Assembly: GCF_016612865.1 (NCBI RefSeq)
Contig: NZ_JAENZZ010000002.1
Coordinates: 1,922,001-1,986,000, forward strand
Source of the DNA: Blastococcus sp. TML/M2B
Lineage (GTDB): Bacteria > Actinomycetota > Actinomycetes > Mycobacteriales > Geodermatophilaceae
Direction: 5' to 3'
DNA length: 64,000 bases
Shown in pieces: positions 34,919 through 45,427 of the stretch. Under the pieces are notes generated by a model. That model was not told where the DNA came from, did not search any database, and saw only the letters and a program-made list of their open reading frames with translations. Numbering within the stretch: position 1 is the first letter of the stretch; each line of letters starts with the position of its first letter. A program made the position numbers and the translations under genes.

Positions 34919-36303
34919 TCAGCTCGCGGGCGAGACCGAGCTCATGTTGAAGTCCGGCACCCGGAGCACCGGCATGGCCGTGCGGGTGAACCAGTCGTTC
35001 CACTCCCGCGGGAGCGTCCGTTCGGTCCGGCCGGCCTGGACCGCCCGGCCGAGCAGGTCGACCGGCGACTCGTTGAACCGGAAGTTGTTCACCGCGCCGG
35101 TGACTTCGCCGTTCTCGACGAGGAAGACGCCGTCGCGGGTGAGCCCGGTGAGCAGCAGCGTCTGCGGGTCGACCTCGCGGATGTACCAGAGCGTGGTCAG
35201 CAGCAGGCCGCGCTCGGTGGCCGCCACCATCTCCTCCGCGGTGGCCGTGGCCGAGCGGTCCTCGAGCACGAGGTTGTCGACGGCGACCGTGGCGGGTGCG
35301 GTCTGCTTCAGCGCCCAGGCCCGCGGCCGGACCAGGTTGGTGAGGACGCCGTCGGTGATCCAGTCGATCGCCGGCGAGGCCAGGCCGTTGTCGAACACCG
35401 ACGCCGCCCCCGAGGACGCGGAGACCACCTGGAAGGGCGCGGCCTCCAGCCCGGGGTAGTCGGGGTCGCTGCGCAGGGTGAGCGGCAGCTCGGACAGGCG
35501 GTCGCCGATCCGGTTGCCGCCGCCGGTGCGGGCGAAGACGTTGCGCCCCTCGTCGGCGTCCCGGGCCTCCATCGTCCAGTAGAGGTAGATCATCAGGTCG
35601 GCGACCGCCGAGGGCGGCAGCAACGTCTCGTAGCGGCCGGCCGGCAGGTCGACGCGCCGCTGCGACCAGCCCATCTTCTTCTCGACGTCGGCGGCCAGCG
35701 CCGCCACCGAGACGTCGCGGAAGTCGCGGGTGCTCGCGCCGGACCACACCGACCGGGCGAAGTCGGGGCTCTTGCCGTTGAGCTCCACCCGGCCGGTGGG
35801 CTGGTCGGTGCGCAGCCGCAGCCCGGTGGAGCTGCCCAGGTACGTGGTGCTCATCGAGTGCTCGGCGAAGCCGAAGAGCAGTTCGCCGCGGTCGCGCGCC
35901 TCGCCGAACGCCTGGCCCAGCGCCGGCGCGAAGTCGGCGAACACCTCGATCGAGGTCTCCGCGGGGTCGCCCGCCCAGTCGCCGGCACCCGGCGGCGCCT
36001 CGGCGACCAGCGGGACGGCGTCCTCGGCCGGGCCGGCGTCGCGGGCCGCGCGCTCGCTGGCCGCGACCAGCGCGGCGACGTCCGGCGTCCCGGTGCGGGC
36101 GACCGAGCCGGCCGCCATCCCGGCGCCGCCGTCGACGAACGAGACGACGACGACCGACCGCGAGCGCATCGCCCCGTTGGTGGTCAGGCTGTTGGCGGCC
36201 CACCGCAGGTTGGCCTCGGAGTGCTCGGTGACGAAGGTGATCTGGCCGTCGGCGGTCGACGCCGCGAGGCACCGCTCGACCAGCTCCTGCGCGCTGAGGG
36301 CGC

Positions 36304-36307
<4 letters not shown>
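34919..36307 (-). CDS. tldE: TldE/PmbA-type metalloprotease partner subunit
   Basis: A 462-residue U62-type protein starting ATG 36307 within the stop of tldD (ATGA overlap). It begins MSALSAQELVERCLAAS and shows an N-terminal domain with TFVTEHSEANLRWAANSLTTNGAMRSRS, then the beta-barrel part with FARSVWSGASTRDFRDVSVAAL, and ends with FLVENGEVTGAVNNFRFNESPVDLL, typical of PmbA/TldE C-termini. It lacks the HExxxH zinc motif, as expected: TldD carries the catalytic zinc and TldE is the structural partner of the heterodimer that degrades unfolded or RiPP-like peptides. In other systems TldD/E matures peptide natural products; here no link to the mycofactocin peptide is shown. Confidence 0.88.
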
Positions 36308-37812
<1,505 letters not shown>

Positions 37813-37855
37813 CGCCCCTGTCTACCAGCGCGGGTGCCGGGGTAGGGCGTCGTCC

Positions 37856-38672
37856 ATGGCCGAGCCCGCAGCACCGCCCGCCGACGTCACCATGACCTTC
37901 GGCGGCACCGCGACGATGCTGCTGCGGATCGGCGGGTTCACGCTGCTCACCGATCCGAACTTCCTGCACCGCGGCCAGCGGGCGCGGCTCGGCTACGGAC
38001 TGCGGGCTAAGCGGCTGACGGAGCCCGCGCTGCAGCCCACCCAGCTGCCGGAGCTCGACGGGATCCTGCTCTCGCACATGCACGGCGACCACTGGGACCG
38101 CATCGCCACGCGCTCGCTGCCCAAGGAGACCCCGGTGGTGACCACGCCCGAGGCCGCGACGTGCCTCGCCGACCGCGGGTTCACCGGCACGGCGGACCTG
38201 CGGGCGTGGCAGACCCACGCGTTCACCCGCGGCGAGGAGACGCTGCGGGTCACCTCGGTGCCCGGCGTCCACGGCCCCGGCCCGCTCGCGCGGGTGCTGC
38301 CGCAGGTCATGGGCAGCGTGCTCGAGCTGGCCGGGGCCGACGGCGCGGTCTCCTGGCGCGGCTACATCAGCGGCGACACCCTCTACCGGCCGTTCCTCGG
38401 CGAGGTGCTGGAGCGGTGCGGGCCGCTCGACGTCCTCATCCCGCACCTGGGCGGCACCAGGGCGCTCGGGCTGACCGTCACCATGGACGCCCGGCAGGGT
38501 AGCCGACCTCGTCGAGCTGCTGAGGCCCCCGGTCACCGTCCCGGTCCACTACGACGACTACGACAGGTTCCGGAGCCCGCTCGGGGACTTCGTCGCCGAG
38601 GTCGCCCGCCGCGAGCTGCCCGGCGCGGTCCGCACCGTGCAGCGCGGCGACACGATCAGCCTGCGGGCCTGA
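37856..38672 (+). CDS. MBL-fold metallohydrolase, split by a +1 frameshift near 38501
   Basis: ATG 37856 opens a metallo-beta-lactamase domain: MTFGGTATMLLRIGGFTLLTDPNFLH, then the metal motif LSHMHGDHWDR (H-x-H-x-D-H), and further VTSVPGVHGPGPLARVLPQVMGSVLEL and GYISGDTLYRPF, where the bridging Asp lies. After TMDARQG the frame jumps, and the next frame continues ADLVELLRPPVTVPVHYDDYDRFRSPLGDF with the last metal-ligand His (VPVHYDDY). One extra base at about 38500-38501 explains it. About 271 residues after correction. The shape resembles the UlaG/L-ascorbate-lactonase-like and N-acyl-PE-PLD-like MBL groups; the substrate is not known. Likely a sequencing error. Confidence 0.78.
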
Positions 38673-38679
38673 TCCGCGG

Positions 38680-39165
38680 TCAGCCGGCGGCCAGGAGGTC
38701 GTCCAGCTTCTCGTACCCCTCGTTCACGCCGACCTCCATGCCGCTGGCCACGAACGCGTCGCGCCCCTCGAAGGAGTCGACCAGCGAGGTCGAGGTGAGC
38801 CGGCAGCGCCCGTTCCCGAGGTCCTCGAGCACCAGCCGCTCCAGGGCGACGTCGTCCGGCATGCCCTCGAAGGCGAACGTCTGGACGATCAGCTCGTCCT
38901 CGCGCACCTCGTGGAAGGCGCCGTTGAACGCGTACTCCTCGCCGTCCTGCGACATCACGTAGCGGTAGGAGCCGCCCGTGCGGCAGTCGTGGTGGTCGAT
39001 CCGCATCTCCATGCCCTTCGGGCCGGTCCACCGGGCGAACAGCTCCGGGTCGACGTGCGCTCGGAACACCTTCGCGGGCGGCGCGTCGAACTCGCGGATG
39101 ATCCGGACGAGCGGGACGTCGGGGTCGACGACGATCTGGGTCTCGTGCTGCGTGGTGCTGGTCAT
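38680..39165 (-). CDS. SRPBCC (AHSA1/ATPase-activator-like) protein
   Basis: A 161-residue START-fold protein of the AHSA1 family. It contains VRIIREFDAPPAKVFRAHVDPELFARWTGPKGMEMRIDHHDCRTGGSYRYVM, EEYAFNGAFHEVREDELIVQTFAFEGMPDDVALERLVLEDLGNGRCRLTSTS, and the C-terminal helix GMEVGVNEGYEKLDDLLA, which closes the ligand cavity. Its ATG overlaps the stop of the ArsR gene (ATGA), the standard actinobacterial ArsR-AHSA1 couple. In that pairing the START protein is thought to bind or handle a hydrophobic ligand; its ligand is unknown. Confidence 0.88.
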   Translation of the reverse strand: MTSTTQHETQIVVDPDVPLVRIIREFDAPPAKVFRAHVDPELFARWTGPKGMEMRIDHHDCRTGGSYRYVMSQDGEEYAFNGAFHEVREDELIVQTFAFEGMPDDVALERLVLEDLGNGRCRLTSTSLVDSFEGRDAFVASGMEVGVNEGYEKLDDLLAAG

Positions 39166-39512
39166 GACGCGGTTCCTTCCTGGGGGAGGACGGCATCCGG
39201 CATGTCGCGCAGGACGTCGTCCAGACGGCGGTAGCGCTCCTCGGCCTGGCGCCGGTAGCGCTCGATCCACTTCGTCATCAGGTCGAACACCTCGGCCTCG
39301 AGGTGCACCGGGCGGCGCTGGGCCTCCCGGCTCCGGCTCACCAGACCGGCGTCCTCCAGCACCTTGAGGTGCTTGGAGACGGCCTGGACGGTCACGTCGT
39401 AGGGCGCGGCGAGCTCGTTGACCGTGGCGTCGGCGACCGCGAGCCGCGCCACGATGTCCCGCCGGGTGGGGTCGGCCAGGGCCGAGAACACCCGGGAGAG
39501 CGGATCCGCCAC
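39162..39512 (-). CDS. ArsR-family regulator of the AHSA1 operon
   Basis: A 116-residue winged-helix repressor from GTG 39512 with an AGGAGG site. The core is VFSALADPTRRDIVARLAVADATVNELAAPYDVTVQAVSKHLKVLEDAGLVSRSREAQRRPVHLEAEVFDLMTKWIERYRR. No Cys metal site, so it belongs to the SdpR-like ArsR set. Two identical-format dyads upstream (TCAACC-N4-GGTTGA) suggest cooperative autoregulation of the ArsR-AHSA1 operon. Confidence 0.9.
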   Translation of the reverse strand: MADPLSRVFSALADPTRRDIVARLAVADATVNELAAPYDVTVQAVSKHLKVLEDAGLVSRSREAQRRPVHLEAEVFDLMTKWIERYRRQAEERYRRLDDVLRDMPDAVLPQEGTAS

Positions 39513-39529
39513 CAGGTCCTCCTCCTTGC

Positions 39530-39592
39530 TCAACCTTTCGGTTGAGGACGACGGTAGACCCGTCGAGGCGCCGTGGTCAACCGTCCGGTTGA
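39530..39592. promoter_or_regulatory. Two TCAACC-N4-GGTTGA dyads, probable ArsR operators
   Basis: The same 16-nt inverted repeat occurs at 39530-39545 and 39577-39592, with different 4-nt spacers (TTTC, GTCC) and 47 nt between starts. Both lie upstream of the ArsR start at 39512. The repeat of an exact half-site with unequal spacers is strong evidence of a site recognised by a dimer. Confidence 0.7.
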
Positions 39593-39604
39593 ACAATCCG
39601 GTCG

Positions 39605-40903
39605 TCAGCCGGCGGCGAGACGGGCGGCCCGGGTGACGACGTCGGCGCGCAGCGCGTCGGCGTCCACGCGGGTGGCGCGGCCGTCGGCCACGACCCGGCT
39701 GCCCCCGACCCACACGTCGCGCACGTGCCGGCCGTCGGCTGACCACACCAGGTGCGCCAGCAGGTCCTCCGGGTCGCCGACCGGCTCGAAGACCAGGTCG
39801 CGGGTGTCCACGTGCACCAGGTCGGCGCGCCGGCCGGCCTCGAGCACGCCGAGGTCGGCGCGGCCGATCGCGTCGGCGGCCGCGCCGGTCACCAGCCAGA
39901 GCGCCTCGGCGGCGGTCAGCGCGGTCGCCGACCGCTCGCGCAGCCGGGCCATCGCCGCGGCCAGGCGGGCGTCGGCGAGCAGGTCGAGGGAGTCGTTGGA
40001 CGCCGGCCCGTCGGTGCCCAGGCCCACCCGCAGACCGCGGTCGAGCATGTCGCGCAGCCGGATCACGCCGCTGGCCAGCTTGGCGTTGCTCGCCGGGCAG
40101 TGCGCGACGGCGACGTCGTACTCCTGCCACAGGTCGAGGTCGCCGTCGTCCATGTGCACGCAGTGCGCGGCCAGCACCCGGCCGCCGAGGACGTCGTGCG
40201 CGGCCAGCAGGGAGGGCACCGACAGCCCGTGCGCGGCCAGCAGGTCGTCGCCCTCGGTGGCGGTCTCGGCGACGTGCAGGTGCAGGAGCATGCCGTGCTC
40301 GCGGGTGAGCCGGGCCGCCTCGCGCAGCACCGGCAGCGGCACGGTGTAGGCGGCGTGCGGCCCGATCCCGTACTCGACGCTGCCGTCGTCCGGGGCGCAC
40401 TCGTTCAGCCGCACGGCGTCGGCCAGCTGCTCCTCGACCGGCGGCAGGCCCGGCATCGGGATCAGCGTCGCGAGGACCAGCGCGCGGGCGCCCGTGGCGC
40501 CGACGGCCGCGGCGATCCGCTCCGCCTCGAAGTACATCTCGACGCTGGTCGTGATCCCGTTGGTCAGCATCTCCGCCGACGCCGCGGTCATCGCGACCTC
40601 GACGTCCTCGGGGGTGAGCCGCGCCTCGCGCGGCCACATCACCTCCTGCAGCCACCGGTCCAGCGGCAGCCCCTCGCCCTGGCCGCGGAACAGCACCATC
40701 GGCGCGTGCGAGTGGGTGTTGACCATGCCCGGCATGAGCAGGCCGGGGAGCTCGACCGGTTCGGCGTCGCCCCGGGCGGGGGCCTCGGCGGCCGGCCCGA
40801 CCCACTCGATCCAGCCGTCCCGGACGTCGACGACGGCATCGGGGACGACGGTGCCGGCGCGGTCCCCGACCACGACCGCCCGGGCGGTGAAGCGCTGACG
40901 CAT
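39605..40903 (-). CDS. Amidohydrolase of the MtaD / ATZ-TRZ family (likely 5'-methylthioadenosine/S-adenosylhomocysteine deaminase-like)
   Basis: A 432-residue zinc amidohydrolase. The metal motif H-x-H is in PGMVNTHSHAPMVLFRGQGEGLPLDRWLQEVMWPREARLTPEDV. The further His ligands are in GMLLHLHVAETATEGDDL and VLAAHCVHMDDGDLDLW, and the catalytic Asp is in GLGTDGPASNDSLDLL. The tail LVFEPVGDPEDLLAHLVWSADGRHVRDVWVGG is that of MtaD/TrzA-type deaminases. The substrate could be MTA/SAH or another purine or triazine-like amine; the SAH link is plausible but not proven by the sequence. Nothing functionally related adjoins it. Confidence 0.82.
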   Translation of the reverse strand: MRQRFTARAVVVGDRAGTVVPDAVVDVRDGWIEWVGPAAEAPARGDAEPVELPGLLMPGMVNTHSHAPMVLFRGQGEGLPLDRWLQEVMWPREARLTPEDVEVAMTAASAEMLTNGITTSVEMYFEAERIAAAVGATGARALVLATLIPMPGLPPVEEQLADAVRLNECAPDDGSVEYGIGPHAAYTVPLPVLREAARLTREHGMLLHLHVAETATEGDDLLAAHGLSVPSLLAAHDVLGGRVLAAHCVHMDDGDLDLWQEYDVAVAHCPASNAKLASGVIRLRDMLDRGLRVGLGTDGPASNDSLDLLADARLAAAMARLRERSATALTAAEALWLVTGAAADAIGRADLGVLEAGRRADLVHVDTRDLVFEPVGDPEDLLAHLVWSADGRHVRDVWVGGSRVVADGRATRVDADALRADVVTRAARLAAG

Positions 40904-40975
40904 AGCTGGCGACGCTAGCCGCGCGGGCCCTCGGCGTCGCGGCAGCGCCCCGGGGCCGCCGATACCGTGGGCGTC

Positions 40976-41653
40976 ATGGACTTCCTCACCGCCGCCGCCT
41001 CCGACGAGGGTGGGATCACCGGGTTCCTGCTGGACCTGGTGAACTCGCTGGGCCCGGTGGGGGTGGGGCTGGCCATCCTGGCCGAGACGGTCATCCCGCC
41101 CATCCCGAGCGAGGCCGTGCTCGGGCTGGCCGGCGTGCTGATCAACGACGGCGAGATGAACATCGTCCCGGTCGTGCTCTTCGCCACCCTCGGCTCGATC
41201 CTGGGCGCGATCTTCTTCTACTACGTCGGCCGCGCCCTGGGCCCGCGCCGCTCGCACGCCTTCCTCGACCGGCTGCCGCTGGTCGAGACCGAGGACGTCG
41301 ACAAGACCTTCGCCTGGTTCGAGCGGCACGGCCGCTCGGCGGTCTTCTTCGGCCGCATGGTGCCGATCGTGCGCAGCTTCATCTCGGTGCCGGCCGGTGT
41401 CGTCCGCATGCCGATCGGCCAGTTCCTGCTCTTCACCGCCGCCGGCAGCCTGATCTGGAACAGCGTGCTCATCGGGCTGGGCGTCGCGGCCGGCGACTTC
41501 GTGCGGGACAACCTGCACTTCCTGGACTACGCGGTGGTCGTGGCCGTCGTGGTCGCGGTGGTGTGGTTCGTCTACAAGAAGGCCAGCGGCGGGCTGCGCC
41601 GTCCGCCGTCCGCGGGCTCGCACCTGCCGGCCGACGAGCGCGACTCGGCATGA
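40976..41653 (+). CDS. DedA-family (SNARE-associated/VTT domain) membrane protein
   Basis: A 225-residue polytopic protein. The VTT domain includes VGVGLAILAETVIPPIPSEAVLGLAGVLIN with the conserved E-x-x-x-P-x-P, GSILGAIFFYYVGRALG, and the re-entrant motif FGRMVPIVRSFISVPAGVVRMPIGQFLLFTAAGSLIWNSVLIGLG. DedA proteins of this type are implicated in undecaprenyl-phosphate or phospholipid flipping and envelope proton homeostasis. ATG 40976 is chosen over the in-frame GTG at 40967. Its stop overlaps the HAD gene by 4 nt, so the three genes here form a small operon. Confidence 0.9.
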   Translation: MDFLTAAASDEGGITGFLLDLVNSLGPVGVGLAILAETVIPPIPSEAVLGLAGVLINDGEMNIVPVVLFATLGSILGAIFFYYVGRALGPRRSHAFLDRLPLVETEDVDKTFAWFERHGRSAVFFGRMVPIVRSFISVPAGVVRMPIGQFLLFTAAGSLIWNSVLIGLGVAAGDFVRDNLHFLDYAVVVAVVVAVVWFVYKKASGGLRRPPSAGSHLPADERDSA

Positions 41654-42318
41654 GCCGCCGGCGCCCCGCCGTCGTCGCCTTCGACGTCAACGAGACGCTG
41701 CTCGACCTCGCGCCCGTGCGGGCCGCCCTGGTGGAGGCCGGGCAGCCCGCGTCGCTGCTGGGCGCGGTGTTCGCGCGCACGCTGCTGACCGGCGCGGCCG
41801 CGACCGTGGTCGGCGACTGGTGCTCCTTCCGGGAGGCGTTCGCGTCGGCGCTGGAGCAGGAGGCCGCGCTGGGGCCGGACGCCCGCGCCGGGGTGCTGGA
41901 GGCCTTCGGGGAGCTCTCGCCGCACCCCGACGTGGAGCCGGCGCTGCGGCGGCTGACCGAGGCGGGCGTGCGCGTGGTGACGCTGACCCACGGCTCCCCC
42001 GGCGTGGCCGAGGCGGGGCTCGCCCGCGGCGGGGTCACGCCGCTGGTCGAGGCGTCGTTGAGCAGCGAGTCGATCCGCGCCTGGAAGCCCGCCCGCGAGG
42101 TCTACCTGTGGGCCGCCGGCCGGTGCCGGGTCGCCCCCGACCGGCTGGCGCTGGTCGCCGCGCACGGCTGGGACGTGCTGGGCGCGCAGCGGGCCGGGCT
42201 GACCGGGGCGTGGTTCCCGCGCAGCGAGCGGGTGTACCCGCCGGTCTACGAGCCGCCGCACGTGCAGGCCGCCGACCTCGCCGGCGCGGTCGAGGCGCTG
42301 CTGGCGCTGCCGGCATGA
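41650..42318 (+). CDS. Haloacid dehalogenase type II-like HAD hydrolase
   Basis: A 222-residue HAD-superfamily protein. The nucleophile motif is VVAFDVNETLLDLAPVRAALVEAG (Asp12), with the L-2-haloacid dehalogenase-like D-x-N-E-T. The cap region has LLTGAAATVVGDWCSFREAFASAL, then VRVVTLTHGSPGVAEAGL for motif II, WKPAREVYLWAAGRCRV with the catalytic Lys, and LVAAHGWDVLGAQRAGLTGAWFPRSE for the acidic loop. The order and spacing fit type II dehalogenases/phosphatases. True haloacid activity cannot be concluded. Starts within the DedA stop and overlaps the following hydrolase. Confidence 0.85.
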   Translation: MSRRRPAVVAFDVNETLLDLAPVRAALVEAGQPASLLGAVFARTLLTGAAATVVGDWCSFREAFASALEQEAALGPDARAGVLEAFGELSPHPDVEPALRRLTEAGVRVVTLTHGSPGVAEAGLARGGVTPLVEASLSSESIRAWKPAREVYLWAAGRCRVAPDRLALVAAHGWDVLGAQRAGLTGAWFPRSERVYPPVYEPPHVQAADLAGAVEALLALPA

Positions 42319-42936
42319 GCGAGCTGGTCGACACCCCGCACGGGCCCGCGCGGGTGGTGAGCTCCGGCGACGGCGGCGCGGGCACGCTGGTGCTGGGCCA
42401 CGGGGCCGGCGGCAGCTCGGAGGCGCCCGATCTCGCGGCGCTCGCCGCGGAGGCGGCCGACGCGGGCTGGCTGGTGCACCGGGTGGACCAGCCCTGGCGG
42501 GGTGGCCGGCAAGCGGATCGCCCCCGCCCCGCCACGGCTCGACGAGGCGTGGGGTGCGGTGCTGGACCGGCTGCGGCTGACCGACCGGCTGCCCGGGCGG
42601 CTGGTGCTCGGCGGCCGCAGCGCCGGAGCGCGGGTGGCCTGCCGGACGGCGGCGGCCGAGGGCGCGGCCGGCGTGCTCGCGCTGGCCTTCCCGCTGCACC
42701 CGCCGGGCAGGCCGGAGAAGAGCCGCGCCCCGGAGCTGACCGGAGTCGCGGTGCCGATCGTCGTCGTCCAGGGCGAGACCGACGCGATGGGCCGGCCCGA
42801 GCACATCGCCGCCGCGCTGGCCGGCTCCGGGCTGGCCTCGGTCTACGCGGTGCCCGGCGACCACTCGCTGAAGAAGAACCCGGGCCTGGTCGCGGCCGCG
42901 GCGATGTCGTGGCTGACCGAGGTGCTCCCGGCCTGA
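42315..42936 (+). CDS. Alpha/beta-hydrolase (KANL3/Tex30-like), split by a +1 frameshift near 42500
   Basis: The first frame gives TLVLGHGAGGSSEAPDLAALAAEAADAGWLVHRVDQPWR, and a shift to the second frame gives VAGKRIAPAPPRLDEAWGAVLDRL, then the nucleophile elbow LGGRSAGARVACR with Ser, the Asp region VVQGETDAMGRPEHI and the His in VPGDHSLKKNPG. These are the marks of the Tex30/KANL3 alpha/beta-hydrolase family (dienelactone-hydrolase-related). One extra G in the run at 42499-42502 separates the halves. About 206 residues after correction. It ends an operon of DedA, HAD and this gene, all joined by 4-nt overlaps. Substrate unknown; the break is probably a sequencing error. Confidence 0.78.
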
Positions 42937-43010
42937 CCGGGATCGTGCGTGATCACCACGCTTTGAGGGTCGCTCCGACGCACCTCGGGGCAGCCCTCAG
43001 CGCGCGCTGA

Positions 43011-44103
43011 TCATGAGCGGCGGCGCCGGCGGCGGACCAGCAGGACGACGGCGACGAGCGCGGCTGCGGCGCCCGCCACCCGCGCGTAGCGGGCGACCGG
43101 GCCGGAGCCGGAGATCTCCAGCAGGTCGATGGGCTCCGGCTTCGCGACCGGGGCGACCGGGGCCGTCGCGGCCGGGGGAACGGGCCGCGGCCCGGCCGAC
43201 GGCACGCTGCGGACGGGGGCTCCGGTGGCGGGCCGGGCCGGCGGCGCGGAGGGGCCGGACGGCGGGCTGCTCGGCCGGGGGGCCGGGGCCTTCTTCGCCG
43301 CCAGGGCCGCCGGGGCCGACTTCGTGGAGGGAACGGCCTTCTTCGCAGGGGCCGCCTTCTTCGCCGGGGCCGCCTTCTTCGCCGCCGCCTTCTTGGCGGG
43401 CTCCGCCTTCGTGGCGGGCTCCGCCTTCGTGGCGGGCTCCGCCTTCGTGGCGGGCTCGGCCTTCGTCGCGGGCTCGGTGACCTTCTCGGTGGCGCTCGCG
43501 GGCTGCCTTCTTCGTGGCCGCCGCGGCCTTCTTCACAGCCTTCGCGGGCGCGCTCTCCGCGGGCAGCTGCTCCACGGAGGCGGCGATCTCCTCGACCGCG
43601 CCGGTCGCCGTCGCGGCGACCGCGGCCACCGGGCCGGGCTCGGCAGCGGGAGCAGCGGCGGGGGCCTCCAGCCGGGCGGCCAGCTTCTCGGCGAACTGCG
43701 CGAGCATCTTGTCCCCGACGTCGGTCATCACGCCGCGGCCGAACTGGGCCGGGCGCCCGGTGACGGTCAGGTCGGTGACCACGTCCACGCGGGTCCCCGG
43801 GCCCTCGGCCACCAGGGTCGCGGTGATCGTCGCCGTCGCCGTGCCGTTGCCGCGCTGGTCCTTGCCGCGCGCGTCGATGACCGCCCGGTGGGCCGCCGCG
43901 TCCCGCTCGGTGAACGACGCCTTGCCCTGGTAGGTCAGGTTGATCGGCCCCAGCTTGACCTTGAGCGAGCCGCTGACGTCGTCGCCGGTGACCGAGTCCA
44001 GGGTGGCGCCGGGCATGCACGGCGCGGTCCGCTCGAGGTCGAGCAGCACCCGCCACGCCTCCTCGACGGGCAGCGGCACGCTGAACGAGTTCTCCAGTTG
44101 CAC
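43011..44103 (-). CDS. CoxG-like SRPBCC protein with Lys/Ala repeat tail and C-terminal membrane anchor, split by a frameshift near 43501
   Basis: From GTG 44103 (AGGAGGG upstream), residues 1-150 are a CoxG/SRPBCC carbon-monoxide-dehydrogenase-subunit-G-like domain: QLENSFSVPLPVEEAWRVLLDLERTAPCMPGATLDSV, LKVKLGPINLTYQGKASF and LVAEGPGTRVDVVTDLTVTGRPAQFGRGVM. Residues about 150-205 are Ala/Glu-rich. Past a single extra base in the GGG run at 43500-43502 the protein continues in another frame with tandem PATKAE and PAKKA units, a Pro-rich linker, and a final membrane helix (VAGAAAALVAVVLLV) ending in a poly-Arg tail. The tail resembles histone-H1/HupB-like or S-layer tethering repeats. No CO dehydrogenase gene adjoins. 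The role is unknown; the tail suggests a membrane-tethered, positively charged scaffold. Confidence 0.75.
43395..43477. repeat. Tandem 18-bp repeats coding for PATKAE-type units
   Basis: Four 18-bp units (43395-43466, nearly identical to GGCGGGCTCCGCCTTCGT on the plus strand) and part of a fifth code six-residue P-A-T-K-A-E units in the CoxG-like gene. A second set of roughly 18-bp units (about 43335-43390) codes the PAKKA units. Slipped-strand length variation between strains would be expected. Confidence 0.7.
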
Positions 44104-44179
44104 GTCGGGACCCTCCTGGGGGCTGCGAACCGCCGGCCCCCGGGCGGGACGGACGGGTACGGACCGGCGGCTGCCGACG

Positions 44180-45427
44180 CTACCGCCCGACCTGCTCCGG
44201 CACCGGCGCGCCGTGAGCGGCCTGCGCCGCGTGGGACGGGAGGGCACGGGCGAGCTCGCGGCGACGCAGGACGGCCGACACGGCGAGCGCCATCAGCCCG
44301 GCCGCCGCCAGCGCGGCACCGACCAGCCCCGGCGCCGTGTAGCCGGCGCCGGCCGCGATCACCAGCCCGCCGAGCCACGCGCCGAGGGCGTTGGCGGCGT
44401 TCAGCGACGAGTGGTTCAGCGCCGCGCCCAGCATCTGGGCGTCGCCCGCCACCTCCATGAGCCGCAGCTGCAGGCAGACCACGAGCACCGAGGCGACGGC
44501 GCCGATCAGGAACATCGCCGCGACGACGGTGACCGGCGTCCGGGCGGCCAGCGGGACGAGCACCAGCACCACGCCGATGGCGACGTTCGCGCCGACCAGC
44601 GACCGGAACAGCGCCAGGTCGGCCAGCCGCCCGCCGACCGCCGTCCCGACGACCATGCCGGTCCCGTACACCAGCAGCACCAGCGGGATGGAGCCGCGGG
44701 ACATGCCCGTCACCTCGGTGACCAGCGGCGCGACGTAGCTGTAGACGGCGAACATGCCGCCGAACCCGACGACGCCCACGAGCAGGGTGAGCAGCACCTG
44801 CGGACGGCGCAGCGCGCCCAGCTCCGTGCGGACCGTGGCACCGGGGTTCCGCGGCGACGCCGGGACCACCGCGGCGACGGAGACGATCGTCAGGACGCCG
44901 ATGACGACGACCGCCCAGTAGGCGCTGCGCCAGCCGAGCTGCTGCCCGAGCCAGGTGGCCGCCGGCACGCCGACGACGTTGGAGACGGCCAGGCCCAGCA
45001 TCACCGAGCTCACCGCCCGCCCGCGCAGGCGCGGGGCCACGAGCGAGGCGGCGACCAGCGAGGCAACGCCGAAGTACGCGCCGTGCGGCAGCCCGGCGAG
45101 GAAGCGGGCGCCCAGCAGCGCGCCGTAGCCCGGGGCGAGGGCGGTCAGCACGTTGCCCGCGACGAACAGCACCATCAGGCCGATGAGCAGGCCGCGCCGC
45201 GGCAGCCGGGTGCCGAGCGCGGCGATCACCGGCGCTCCGACGACGACGCCCAGCGCGTAGAGCGAGACGACGTGACCGGCCGTGGGGATGTCGATGCCGA
45301 CGCCCTCGGCCACGTCGGGCAGCAGCCCCATGGTGACGAACTCGGTGGTGCCGATGGCGAAGCCGCCGAGCGCGAGGGCCACGATCGCGGCGGCCACGCG
45401 CCCGGTGGAGAGGGTCGGAGCGGTCAC
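44180..45427 (-). CDS. MFS exporter of the AraJ/Cmr-like group
   Basis: A 415-residue transporter from GTG 45427 with twelve predicted membrane segments. N-terminal LALGGFAIGTTEFVTMGLLPDVAEGVGIDIPTAGHVVSLYALGVVVGAP is typical of the DHA1 sugar-efflux/arabinose-efflux (AraJ) group. It is followed by GYGALLGARFLAGLPHGAYFGVASLVAASLV, and the second half has VVGFGGMFAVYSYVAPLVTEVTG. The gene abuts the stop of another MFS gene (45428-46688) with no gap, so the two exporters are co-transcribed. Substrates unknown; multidrug or metabolite export is a family-level inference. Confidence 0.88.
   Translation of the reverse strand: MTAPTLSTGRVAAAIVALALGGFAIGTTEFVTMGLLPDVAEGVGIDIPTAGHVVSLYALGVVVGAPVIAALGTRLPRRGLLIGLMVLFVAGNVLTALAPGYGALLGARFLAGLPHGAYFGVASLVAASLVAPRLRGRAVSSVMLGLAVSNVVGVPAATWLGQQLGWRSAYWAVVVIGVLTIVSVAAVVPASPRNPGATVRTELGALRRPQVLLTLLVGVVGFGGMFAVYSYVAPLVTEVTGMSRGSIPLVLLVYGTGMVVGTAVGGRLADLALFRSLVGANVAIGVVLVLVPLAARTPVTVVAAMFLIGAVASVLVVCLQLRLMEVAGDAQMLGAALNHSSLNAANALGAWLGGLVIAAGAGYTAPGLVGAALAAAGLMALAVSAVLRRRELARALPSHAAQAAHGAPVPEQVGR

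Noticed and set aside
42937-43010. Nested TGATCA/TGAGGG complementarity between convergent genes
   Set aside because: Six-base pieces separated by unpaired stretches form no convincing stem, unlike the strong hairpins elsewhere.
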